Part shown: piece by piece, positions 56,762 through 64,000 of the stretch
Layout of the letters: the number at the start of each line of letters is the position of its first letter
Position numbering within the stretch: position 1 is the first letter of the stretch
Assembly: GCF_014647795.1 (NCBI RefSeq)
Contig: NZ_BMPW01000006.1
Coordinates: forward strand, 62,001 to 126,000
Length of the DNA stretch: 64,000 nt
Reading direction: 5' to 3'
Source of the DNA: Actinoplanes campanulatus
Lineage (GTDB): Bacteria; Actinomycetota; Actinomycetes; Mycobacteriales; Micromonosporaceae
The notes under the pieces: model-generated
Databases searched by the model: none
What the model was told of the DNA's origin: nothing
The model's input: the letters and a program-made list of their open reading frames with translations, nothing else
Program-made: the position numbers and the translations under genes

Positions 56762-58253
56762 GGGGCCGGCCATCGAGCCACTGCTGGCTCAGATTCGTGA
56801 CGAGTACGGCTCAGGCGTACGGATCATCTCCGCCGACAAGGTACGAAGTGGTGGCATCGGGGGTTTCTTCGCGAAACAGCACTTCGAACTCTCCGTCGAG
56901 GTACCGGATCCGAACGAGGACAGTGAGGACATGGCGCAACAGTCCGTTGCCGAAAGCAGCACACCCAGCTTCGAGCGCCTGCTCGAACAGGCCGAAGCCC
57001 AGGACCGGGTGAACACCGAGAGGACGGCCGTCCCCGACCGGCCCGCGCGCCAGGAAGGCCGGCAGGCCGGAATGGGTGACACCGGTGCGGCGTTCGCCGA
57101 GCTGATGGCCGGTCTGGACGTCGCCGGTCACCTGGGCGAGGGCCGGGCGCCGGGCAGCCCCCGGTCGGCCAAGCCCCGGCATGCCGAGGCCGGCGAGGAC
57201 AAACCCACGGTGCGACCGTTCCGGCCGGCGCCGGCCGAGCTGCCCGCCATGCCGAATTTCGGGGAATGGCCCACCGGCCGGGACCGGGAGTCCGCCGAGC
57301 CGCGCGGGACCATGACACCGATCCGGGCGGCCGCCGCGACACCGCGCGCCGCGGCGCCCGTGTCGGCGCAGCCGGCGCCTCCGCGTGGGTTCGGTGCGGT
57401 TCCGTCCCCGATGCGGTCGGCCGCCGAGGTGTACGGCCTGGAGGAGTCGATGCCGCTCTCCCCGGTTCCGGCGTCATCGGCCCCGGTCGAGGCCCCGGTT
57501 CCGGTCGAGGCCCCGGTCCCGGTTGCGGCTCCGGTCGCGGTCGGCCATGGCGAGCTGGATGCGGTCCAGCGCAACCTGATGTCGGTCGGGATGCCGGAGT
57601 CGATGGCCCGCAAGATCACGGGCGGGGACACGTACGCCGGTGTGCTCAGCGTCCTGGCCGCCCGTCCGGCCGCACCCGGTATCCCGGACGGCGGCGGCGA
57701 GATCCTGGTGCTGGCCGGTGAGGTGCACGCCGCGGTGCCGATCGCCAAGCAACTCCTCGACCAGGTGCACGTGGACCAGACCCATCTGCTGCTGGCGGCG
57801 CCCTCCACGGCGGGGACCGGGCTGCACTCGTCCCGGCTCATCTCCAGCTGCAGCGCGGCCGAGTCGCGGGCCGAGAAGCTCCAGAGCTCCGACAATCCGT
57901 GGGTGGTGGTGATCGACGCCCCGGTCGGCGGGACCGACGCGTTCTGGGTCAACGACATGTGCGAGGCGCTCGGGGCCACCGCGCTCTGGGCCGTCGTCGA
58001 CGCCACCCGCAAGACCGCGGACACCGCCCGTCATCTGCTCGGTCTCGGCGACGTCGAGGCCCTCGTGGTGCACGGCGTGGAGCTCACCTCGGATCCGGGT
58101 TCGGTGCTGGGCCTGGACGTGCCGATCTTCTCGCTGGACGGCAAGCCGGCCACCCCGCACGCCTGGGCCGCGATGCTCTGCGCCCGGATCGCGGCCGAGG
58201 TGATGCCGTCCGCGGTCGCCCAGCGCCGGCTGACCCGTTCCGGCCGCCGTTGA
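56739..58253 (+). CDS. flhF: FlhF-like protein with degenerate GTPase domain
   Basis: A 504-residue protein. The N-terminal FlhF part is clear (PTRVLLEGPAIEPLLAQIRD, then VRSGGIGGFFAKQHFELSV, residues 2-55). A long Pro/Ala linker follows (about 130-265; APVPVEAPVPVAAPVAV). The C-terminal part (about 270-495) follows the SRP-GTPase layout, but the P-loop reads LVLAGEVHAAVPIAKQ with no GxxGxGK, the G3 region VVIDAPVGGTDAF lacks DTAGR, and the TKLD motif is VHGVELT. It should not bind GTP normally. Normal FlhF places the flagellum with FlhG, which is not seen here. GTG start inside flhA. Confidence 0.72.
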   Translation: MPTRVLLEGPAIEPLLAQIRDEYGSGVRIISADKVRSGGIGGFFAKQHFELSVEVPDPNEDSEDMAQQSVAESSTPSFERLLEQAEAQDRVNTERTAVPDRPARQEGRQAGMGDTGAAFAELMAGLDVAGHLGEGRAPGSPRSAKPRHAEAGEDKPTVRPFRPAPAELPAMPNFGEWPTGRDRESAEPRGTMTPIRAAAATPRAAAPVSAQPAPPRGFGAVPSPMRSAAEVYGLEESMPLSPVPASSAPVEAPVPVEAPVPVAAPVAVGHGELDAVQRNLMSVGMPESMARKITGGDTYAGVLSVLAARPAAPGIPDGGGEILVLAGEVHAAVPIAKQLLDQVHVDQTHLLLAAPSTAGTGLHSSRLISSCSAAESRAEKLQSSDNPWVVVIDAPVGGTDAFWVNDMCEALGATALWAVVDATRKTADTARHLLGLGDVEALVVHGVELTSDPGSVLGLDVPIFSLDGKPATPHAWAAMLCARIAAEVMPSAVAQRRLTRSGRR

Positions 58254-58265
58254 GCGGGCGCCGCG

Positions 58266-58517
58266 ATGATCAGGCCGTCGGTTCTGCTGTTCGCGCTGCT
58301 GATCAGCGCGCCGGCCTGGTACCGCCTGCTCCTCGACGAGCTGGAGCTCCGCCAGGTGCTGATCCGGTTCCTGATCGCGGTGCCGGTCGCCGCGGTGCTG
58401 CTCGCCGGGCTCCGGTTCCTCCTGGCCGGTTACCGGAAGGTCGAGGAGGAAGAGGCGCCCACATCCGTGGTGGTGACACCCGAGCGGTACGACTCCGTGC
58501 CCGATGAGTCACGCTGA
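58266..58517 (+). CDS. Small membrane protein after flhF
   Basis: An 83-residue protein with two hydrophobic segments (PSVLLFALLISAPAWYRLLL, about 4-23; LIRFLIAVPVAAVLLAGLRF, about 31-50) and an acidic tail (KVEEEEAPTS). No family is recognised. It lies 12 bases after the FlhF-like gene and ends the plus-strand operon, so a role in motility is inferred only from position. Confidence 0.6.
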   Translation: MIRPSVLLFALLISAPAWYRLLLDELELRQVLIRFLIAVPVAAVLLAGLRFLLAGYRKVEEEEAPTSVVVTPERYDSVPDESR

Positions 58518-58535
58518 CCCACCCGCTGTGAACCA

Positions 58536-58573
58536 ACCGGCGCCGGCCCGCGAATCCGCGGGCCGGCGCCGGT
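58536..58573. terminator. Bidirectional terminator between the two flagellar operons
   Basis: Perfect 17-bp stem beginning ACCGGCGCCGGCCCGCG with loop AATC, between convergent gene sets. Confidence 0.85.
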
Positions 58574-58580
58574 CACGTCG

Positions 58581-60341
58581 CTAGACGTGGGTGTCCAGCC
58601 GTCCACTGCCCAGGTCGGCCCGTCGGGTGGGGGCCGGGGCCGGTTGTTCGGCGGCGGTGTCCGGGCCACCCCGGGATCCGCCGTCGGCGCGCCGGCCGAG
58701 GTGCTCGGCGAACTGCTGCCGGGCCTGCTGCTCAGCGCTGCCCTGCCGCAGATCCAGTGAGCAGTTGTTGAAGCCGGCCTCGTTCAGTTGGCGGCGCAGG
58801 TCGTCGAGGGACTGCCGCAGCGCCTCGGTGCCGGCTTCGGTCCCGCCGGCCAACCGCACGCTGATGTCGCCGTTGCGGATCTCCGCCACCACCTGCACCG
58901 GTCCCAGGTCTGCTGGGTGCAGGTGCACGGTCAGCCGGTGCACGCCGTCCGCGTCCAGTCGCAGCGGGATGATCCGGGTGGCGAGCTGTGCCGCGTAGGG
59001 AGACGGGGTGGCCGGTGCAGGCGCCGGTGCCTGCGGGGCCGGGGCCTGGGCGGTCGGCGCGGTGGCCTGCGGGCCGGTCATCCCCGGCAGCCCGGCGGCG
59101 CCCGGATGGGCTGGACCGGCTTCGCCCGGTCCGGCGGCCTGGGGAAGAACCGTGGAGAACGCGGTGGCGGACTCCGCCGCGGCACGTCCGGTGGTGGGCG
59201 CGCCGGCCCTGTCGCCCGTTCCGGGCTGCTGGTCACCCTGTCCGGCGGAACCCTGCTCGGGCGCGGTGTCCGCGGTGGGCGCCGCCGGGCCGGAGGCGTC
59301 CGCGGTGGCGCCGAGGTCGGTGCCGGCGGATTCCGTGCCGTCCGCGGTCGCCTGGGTGGCGGCCTCGCCGGCGCGCAGGCTCTCCGGCCGCAGTGCGGCG
59401 GGCGCCTCGGCGCCGGTGGTCGTCCCGGTGGGGCCGTTCGCCGGAGCGGCGGCCTGCTCGGCGGCCGTCCGGCCCGCAGCCGCGACCTGGCCGGCGTCGG
59501 TGGCGGTTCCGGGCACGGGCGGGCCGCCCTGGGCCGGAGCGGCGACCTGGTCGGCGTCGGCGGTGGTTCCGGGCACGGGCGGGCCGCCCTGGCCCGCCGG
59601 AGCCGGTCCGGTCAGTGCCGTCAGCTGGTCCGTGCCGGCCGAGGCCGGGTCGGCCTGCGGCGGCTCGGTGGTCATGGCCTGGACAGCGACCGGCACCGGA
59701 ACGACGGCCGTCGCCGCCACGGAACCCGTCTCAACGGCGGTCGGCTCCTTTTCGGCGCTGGTCCGGTCCGGCTCCGAGGACGCCGTGGCGGGCTGCTTGG
59801 TCACCCGCTCGGCGGTGTTCCGGTCATCGGCGGTGCGGTTCGGCGAGGTACGTTCCGACGTGGTGCGGCCGGACGAGTTCCGGCCCGCGACCGCCCGCCG
59901 GTCGGCGGCCTTCTCCGCCGCTCGCGTGGCGGCGGCCCGCTCAGCAGCGGCCTCCCGGCTGTCGGCGGTGCGGGCGGCGGCCCGCTGAGCGGCTTCCCGG
60001 CTGTCGGCTGCCCGCTCGGCTGCTCGCGCCACGGCGGCCCGCTGAGCGGCTTCCCGGCTGTCGGCGGTGCGGGCAGCGGCCGCCCGGGTGGCGGCGGCGG
60101 CCCGTTCGGTGGCCGCCCGTGACATTGCGGCGCGGGACATGAGGGCCTGGTAGTCAGCCGAGCCGGCACCGGCCCGGCTGCCGCCGCGATCCTGGTCCTT
60201 CGCATCGGTCGATCGGCCCATCTCGTTCGAGAGCGCCGACCCGAAGTCCGATCCGTCACCACTGCGGCGCCCAGTCGGCGGGCGGCCGATCTCGGTACCC
60301 GGTCGGCGGTCGGGGCCGGTCACTGAACTCGGCGTGGTCAT
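58581..60341 (-). CDS. fliK: Hook-length control protein FliK
   Basis: A 586-residue FliK. The C-terminal domain (about 455-545) is recognisable (RIIPLRLDADGVHRLTVHLH, ADLGPVQVVAEIRNGDISV, LRQSLDDLRRQLNEAGF) and would contact FlhB to switch substrates. The remainder is low complexity: an Arg/Ala/Glu helical repeat region (about 68-150) with units like ADSREAAQRAA, then a long Ala/Pro/Thr region. FliK length sets hook length, so the repeats may matter. The ATG at 60341 has AGGGAG upstream. Confidence 0.9.
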   Translation of the reverse strand: MTTPSSVTGPDRRPGTEIGRPPTGRRSGDGSDFGSALSNEMGRSTDAKDQDRGGSRAGAGSADYQALMSRAAMSRAATERAAAATRAAAARTADSREAAQRAAVARAAERAADSREAAQRAAARTADSREAAAERAAATRAAEKAADRRAVAGRNSSGRTTSERTSPNRTADDRNTAERVTKQPATASSEPDRTSAEKEPTAVETGSVAATAVVPVPVAVQAMTTEPPQADPASAGTDQLTALTGPAPAGQGGPPVPGTTADADQVAAPAQGGPPVPGTATDAGQVAAAGRTAAEQAAAPANGPTGTTTGAEAPAALRPESLRAGEAATQATADGTESAGTDLGATADASGPAAPTADTAPEQGSAGQGDQQPGTGDRAGAPTTGRAAAESATAFSTVLPQAAGPGEAGPAHPGAAGLPGMTGPQATAPTAQAPAPQAPAPAPATPSPYAAQLATRIIPLRLDADGVHRLTVHLHPADLGPVQVVAEIRNGDISVRLAGGTEAGTEALRQSLDDLRRQLNEAGFNNCSLDLRQGSAEQQARQQFAEHLGRRADGGSRGGPDTAAEQPAPAPTRRADLGSGRLDTHV

Positions 60342-60379
60342 CGGATCTCCCTGCTCTTCGATATCTGCCCGGACCGAAC

Positions 60380-61357
60380 TCAGCGATCGAGCGCGGCCAG
60401 GGCGTTCTGCACCTTCGGGACGTATGCCTGGGTCTCCGCGTACGGAGGGATGCCGTTGTGCTTGTGGACCGCTCCGCCGCCCGCGTTGTACGCGGCCAGG
60501 GCAAGCGGTACGGACTTGAACTCGCGCAGATGCTGGGACAGGAGCTTGGCGGCCCCGTTCACGGCCTGAGCCGGGTCGAAGGCGTCGTGCACCCCGAGGC
60601 CGCGAGCGGTGGACGGCATGAGCTGCATGAGGCCCTGGGCGCCGGCTTTACTGACCGCCTTTGGGTCGTACCCGGATTCCACCTTGGCAACCGCGGCCAG
60701 CAGCTTCGGTGAGACGTCATACTTCGCGCCGGCCTTCAGGAACAGGTCGGCGTACGGCACTCCGCCGAGCCCGCCGCCGGTCCGGAGCTCGGCCGGGCGC
60801 AGCGACGACATGTCCTGCACCGCGGCGGTGGGAACGGTGTCGAGGACCCGGCGGATGGCGCTGGGCGTCTCGTACACATTCTGGATCTTGACGCGGTCGC
60901 CGGGCTTCGGCGCCGCGATCATCCGGTTGTCGCCCAGGTAGATCGCCACATGGTCGACCGGCGAGTTGAACGCCAGGATGTCGCCCGGCTTCGCCTCGGA
61001 CAGGCTCGCCACCGGGCGCCCGGCGCGGGCCTGCTGCCACGAGTTGCGCGGCAGTTCGACACCGAGGTCCCGGTAGGCCCGCTGGACCAGGCCGGAGCAG
61101 TCCAGACCCTTGTCCGGGTCGGTGCCGCCGAAGACGTACGGCGTACCCAGATATTTCTTGGCCGCCGCGACGATGTCGTCACCGCTCGGTCCGCCGGTGA
61201 CGGCCGGCCCGCCGAGGGTGCCGGTGGCTCCGGCCAGCGCCGATGCGAACTTCGTGCTGGAGGCGCCGCCGGCGGTGACCTGTACCGGGTTCAGGCCCAG
61301 CTGGTTCTGCAGTTCCGCGACACGGGAGAGGATCCCGCTGACTCCCAGCATCGTCAC
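60380..61357 (-). CDS. Fused NlpC/P60 peptidase and lytic transglycosylase
   Basis: A 325-residue protein with two wall-cutting domains. NlpC/P60 (about 57-170): Cys87 in GLDCSGLVQRAY and His136 in SPVDHVAIYLG. SLT lytic transglycosylase (about 197-320): Glu227 in AVAKVESGYDP, then AQGLMQLMPSTARGLGV and ALAAYNAGGGAV. It would cut both peptide stems and glycan strands so that the rod can cross the wall, the job of FlgJ in other bacteria. No clear Sec signal (start MTMLGVSGILSRVAELQNQ), so it may leave through the flagellar export gate. It lies in fliH-I-J-K order, overlapping fliJ by 4 bases. Confidence 0.88.
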   Translation of the reverse strand: MTMLGVSGILSRVAELQNQLGLNPVQVTAGGASSTKFASALAGATGTLGGPAVTGGPSGDDIVAAAKKYLGTPYVFGGTDPDKGLDCSGLVQRAYRDLGVELPRNSWQQARAGRPVASLSEAKPGDILAFNSPVDHVAIYLGDNRMIAAPKPGDRVKIQNVYETPSAIRRVLDTVPTAAVQDMSSLRPAELRTGGGLGGVPYADLFLKAGAKYDVSPKLLAAVAKVESGYDPKAVSKAGAQGLMQLMPSTARGLGVHDAFDPAQAVNGAAKLLSQHLREFKSVPLALAAYNAGGGAVHKHNGIPPYAETQAYVPKVQNALAALDR

Positions 61358-61812
61358 GCTTCGCTCCGGCTCGGGTCGTGGACGTCTCCGGCGGCGCTGC
61401 GCGCCTTGGCGGTCACCGCGAGCTCGTCCAGGACGGCCTGATCGGTCCGCAGGTCGTGGGCCTTGACCATGGCCGCGTGGCGGTCGCCCATCATCTCCAC
61501 CGCCCGGCGCCGCTTGGCGGCGTCCGCGAGGGCGGCGAGTCTCTCCTGCTCGATCTCTTCGGCGGCGGTCACCATCCGCTGTGCGTCGAAGAGGCCGGAG
61601 GCGAGGGACTGCCGGGCGACCAGCGCCGCCACCATGGCACGGGCGGAGCCCTCGGACGGAGCGTCCGCCCCGACGAGTTCGAGCCTGCGGCGCCGGACCA
61701 TGGCCTCGGCGTCCCGGACATCGGCCCGGGACTGGATCACGGCGCCGCGGGCGGCGTCCTCCTGGGCCTTGCGGGCACGCAGTACGGGCGCCAGCCGAAA
61801 CAGACGATTCAA
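61354..61812 (-). CDS. fliJ: Flagellar export chaperone FliJ
   Basis: A 152-residue, fully helical coiled-coil protein (FRLAPVLRARKAQEDAARGA at the start, then EEIEQERLAALADAAKRRRA). FliJ sits in the FliI ATPase ring and passes chaperones to FlhA. The start is TTG at 61812, chosen because AGGAGG (61819-61824 on the plus strand as CCTCCT) lies 6 bases before it. Confidence 0.85.
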   Translation of the reverse strand: MNRLFRLAPVLRARKAQEDAARGAVIQSRADVRDAEAMVRRRRLELVGADAPSEGSARAMVAALVARQSLASGLFDAQRMVTAAEEIEQERLAALADAAKRRRAVEMMGDRHAAMVKAHDLRTDQAVLDELAVTAKARSAAGDVHDPSRSEA

Positions 61813-61853
61813 CGTTGGCCTCCTAGCGGGACGGGTGGGCCTTCACATGCCGG

Positions 61854-61879
61854 TTCGGTCAGACAGCCGCTCCGCTGAG
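61854..61879 (-). promoter_or_regulatory. FliA-type promoter of fliJ
   Basis: On the minus strand CTCA (61876-61879), 16-base spacer, ACCGAA (61854-61859), 41 bases before the fliJ start, in the 152-base gap between fliI and fliJ. One base differs from GCCGAA. Confidence 0.6.
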
Positions 61880-61964
61880 GTCCTGCACCCGCTTCGCTCC
61901 CGACCTGCCCCGCTCGCTCACCTCAACTCCGCGACCCGCCCGGATGTCCGGATCCGTGACCGCC

Positions 61965-63272
61965 TCAGGTGGTGGCGATCAGGGCGCGCAGTTCGGCCCA
62001 GGCGGACTCGGCGGTGGTGCGGTCGTCGAGGCCCTGGCGGAGGAACGCGCCGATCTGCGGCCAGGCCGCGTTGGCCCGGTCCGCGTCCGGATTGGTACCG
62101 GGTACGTAGGCGCCGATCTCGACGAGTTCGCGCACGTCCCGGTGCGCGGCCATCAGCCGGCGCAGCTCGGTGGCGTCGGACCGCTGCTGCGGTGTCGTGA
62201 TCCGGTTGGCGACGCGGGAGATCGAGTCCAGCGCCTGGATCGCCGGGAAGTGCCCGGCGGTGGCGAGCTTACGGTCCAGCACGATGTGCCCGTCCAGGAT
62301 CGAGCGGGCGGCGTCGGCGATCGGCTCGTTGTGGTCGTCGCCTTCGACCAGCACCGTGTAGAGGCCGGTGATGCTGCCCCGGGCGCCCGGCCCGGCCCGC
62401 TCCAGCAGGGAGGCGAGCATCGCGAAGACGGACGGCGGATATCCGCGGGTGGCCGGCGGCTCGCCGACCGAGAGGCCGACCTCACGCTGCGCCATCGCCG
62501 CACGGGTCACGCTGTCCATCATCAGCAGCACGTCGGCGCCGTCGTCCCGGTAGTACTCGGCGATCCGGGTGGCCACCGCGCCGGCCCGGAGCCGGACCAG
62601 CGGCGGGGTGTCCGAGGTGGCGATCACCAGCACCGAGCGGGCCAGCCCTTCCGGGCCGAGGTCGTGTTCGATGAACTCGCGTACCTCGCGGCCGCGCTCG
62701 CCGACCAGGGCGACCACGTTCAATTCCGCCGAGGTGCCCCGCGTGATCATGCTCATCAGGGTCGACTTGCCGACCCCGGAGCCGGCGAAGATGCCGATGC
62801 GCTGGCCCCGGCCGCACGGGACGAGGGTGTCCAGGACGCGTACCCCGAGGGACATCGGCGCGTCGACGAGCTGCCGTTCCATGGCCGAGGGCGGCGCCGA
62901 GTCGATCGGCACCAGGTGCCCGCGCAGCGGCGGACCACCGTCCATCGGCCGGCCCAGCCCGTCCAGGATCCGGCCGCGCAGGTCGGGCCCGACCGCGACG
63001 CGCAGCGGCCCGCCGGTGCTCACCGCCGGGGTGCCCGCGCCGATCCCGGTGATCGGGCCGAGCGGCATGCAGGAGAGCCGTTCCCCGTCCAACGCGGCCA
63101 CCTCGGCCAGCACGATGTCCTCACCGACGCCGAGCCGCAGCAGGTCACCGACGTTCGCCTCGAGCCCGCTGACCGTGACGCGCAACCCGACAGCTCCGGT
63201 GACCCGCCCACTGACCAGGGGGCGGGCCGCCTCGACGGCACTGTGCAGCCGGTGCTGGAACAGATCGGTCAT
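61965..63272 (-). CDS. fliI: Flagellar export ATPase FliI
   Basis: A 435-residue F1-beta-like ATPase. Walker A is GSGVGKST (about 164-171), Walker B lies in DVLLMMDSVTRAA (about 248-260), and the family region GEPPATRGYPPSVFAMLASL (about 272-291) is present. It energises delivery of export substrates. It starts 11 bases after fliH. Confidence 0.95.
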   Translation of the reverse strand: MTDLFQHRLHSAVEAARPLVSGRVTGAVGLRVTVSGLEANVGDLLRLGVGEDIVLAEVAALDGERLSCMPLGPITGIGAGTPAVSTGGPLRVAVGPDLRGRILDGLGRPMDGGPPLRGHLVPIDSAPPSAMERQLVDAPMSLGVRVLDTLVPCGRGQRIGIFAGSGVGKSTLMSMITRGTSAELNVVALVGERGREVREFIEHDLGPEGLARSVLVIATSDTPPLVRLRAGAVATRIAEYYRDDGADVLLMMDSVTRAAMAQREVGLSVGEPPATRGYPPSVFAMLASLLERAGPGARGSITGLYTVLVEGDDHNEPIADAARSILDGHIVLDRKLATAGHFPAIQALDSISRVANRITTPQQRSDATELRRLMAAHRDVRELVEIGAYVPGTNPDADRANAAWPQIGAFLRQGLDDRTTAESAWAELRALIATT

Positions 63273-63283
63273 CGCCGGATCCT

Positions 63284-63952
63284 CTACATCCGCAGGGCCT
63301 CCCGGGCGCGGTCCATCGCGGTGGCGATGGTCGCGTCGACGGTCGCGGTACCCGTCTCGGCGACGGCGTCACCGGGTCGGAGCCCGGGATCGGGGCGCAG
63401 CACGATCCGCCGCCCCTGATAGTCGAAATCGCCCCCGGAGCCCTCGCCGACCAGGCTCTGGAGGTCGTCCGGATGCAGGCTGACGACCACGTCGGCGTGT
63501 TGCGGGGCGGCGGTCATGGCCCGTCGCAGGGCGTCCGCCCCGCGTTCCGGGTCCTCCCGCAGCGCCCGGCCGATGATTCCCTCGGCCAGCTCCCAGGCGC
63601 TCGCCATGATCATTTCCTGCACATCGGTGTAGGTCGGCCTGAGCTGGTCCTCCAGCTCGGTGACGGCACGGCCGAGGGCGTTCACCGCCTGGGCCAGGGC
63701 CATGGCGCGGCGATGCTCGTGCTCCTCCTCGGCGACCACGGCGCGAGCCGCGGCGGCCTCGTTGGCCACCGCGGCGTCACGTTTGCCCGCCGACCACCCT
63801 TCGGCGTAACCGGTGGTCCGGGCCTGCTGTTTGGCCTTCTCGACCGCTTCGTTGTCGACCGGGGTGTCGGGCCGCAGATCGACGGCGAACCGCGCGGCGG
63901 CGGCGTTCTCGGCCATCGCCCCGCGGATCACCCGGTCAGGCGATGAGCTCAT
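63284..63952 (-). CDS. fliH: FliI regulator FliH
   Basis: A 222-residue FliH: N-terminal region with Ala/Glu-rich helix (about 40-95, ARTTGYAEGWSAGKRDAAVA) and a V-ATPase-E-like C-terminal domain (about 100-222, SLHPDDLQSLVGEGSGGDFD, then GRRIVLRPDPGLRPGDAVAE). It holds and restrains FliI. The ATG at 63952 overlaps the fliG end by 17 bases; a GTG 15 bases upstream is possible. Confidence 0.9.
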   Translation of the reverse strand: MSSSPDRVIRGAMAENAAAARFAVDLRPDTPVDNEAVEKAKQQARTTGYAEGWSAGKRDAAVANEAAAARAVVAEEEHEHRRAMALAQAVNALGRAVTELEDQLRPTYTDVQEMIMASAWELAEGIIGRALREDPERGADALRRAMTAAPQHADVVVSLHPDDLQSLVGEGSGGDFDYQGRRIVLRPDPGLRPGDAVAETGTATVDATIATAMDRAREALRM

Positions 63953-64000
63953 CGGCCTCGCCACCACGCTGGATCTCGATCTGGCCGGAGTCCTCCAGCG
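63936..64000 (-). CDS. fliG: FliG C-terminus (partial)
   Basis: Only the last 20 codons are in the window: LEDSGQIEIQRGGEADELIA and the stop at 63936. The pattern (acidic helix, GxIxIxRGGExDE) is the usual end of FliG, the rotor protein that contacts MotA, and fliG normally precedes fliH. The rest lies beyond the right edge. Confidence 0.8.
   Translation of the reverse strand, partial: LEDSGQIEIQRGGEADELIA

Noticed and set aside
1-64000. tRNA or rRNA genes
   Set aside because: I looked for T-loop and anticodon-arm patterns in the intergenic gaps and saw none; a covariance search was not possible.

Overview
The window is chromosomal DNA of a very GC-rich, mycothiol-making, motile actinomycete. 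The best fit is the Micromonosporaceae, close to Actinoplanes: there are many GTG starts, -10 boxes lie 6-7 bases before start codons (leaderless genes), the block cysA2/sseC, lmeA, glnR, mshD, pst has the same order as in mycobacteria, and a large flagellum and chemotaxis locus is present. I saw no rRNA or tRNA gene, no CRISPR array, no integrase and no transposase.

Region 1 (1-9.6 kb) carries sulfur transfer (a rhodanese and a DUF1416 protein), a LmeA-like envelope protein, an unidentified membrane protein, the nitrogen regulator GlnR, mycothiol synthase and the phosphate ABC operon pstS-C-A-B. A PhoP-type direct repeat lies before pstS. Region 2 (9.6-26.1 kb) is mixed housekeeping: Nudix, Gfo/Idh oxidoreductase, low-affinity phosphate transport (PiT with its DUF47 partner), an ECF41-type sigma factor, a degenerate phosphodiesterase-like protein, DUF402, a DinG-type helicase, DsrE, nitrobindin, a Nur-like Fur regulator, YgfZ, an XRE/DUF397 regulatory pair, a BKACE enzyme and asparaginase II. 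It also holds a gene-free 0.8-kb stretch and a 100-base inverted repeat. Region 3 (26.1-36.5 kb) has an XRE regulator with an HbhA-like protein under a palindromic operator, DUF2516, an alpha/beta hydrolase, EI24, a macro-domain protein, an RTX-like secreted protein, a LacI/GH1 sugar unit, a DinB/MDMPI protein, murB and a CAP-domain protein.

Region 4 (36.8-64 kb) is the motility island. An OmpR-type regulator precedes cheA-cheW-(unknown)-cheB-cheR-cheY-cheX-cheY2-(CheC/X-like). Then come flgD, flgE, flbD, motA, motB, fliL, fliM, fliN, fliO, fliP, fliR, flhB, flhA, a FlhF-like gene and a small membrane protein on the plus strand. Convergent on the minus strand are fliG (partial), fliH, fliI, fliJ, a fused NlpC/P60-lytic transglycosylase, and fliK. 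At least four sites of the form CTCA/CTAA-N16/17-GCCGAA (or one mismatch) precede flgD, flbD, fliM, flhB and fliJ and look like a FliA-type sigma regulon.

The motility island departs from textbook systems in several ways: there is no room for fliQ between fliP and fliR; the FlhF-like protein has lost its GTPase motifs; FliM lacks the N-terminal CheY-binding peptide; CheA has a MshEN-like pair of repeats and two CheW-like domains; there are two CheC/CheX-type proteins; and an unrecognised 290-residue protein is translationally coupled between cheW and cheB. Function calls rest on remembered family motifs, not on searches.
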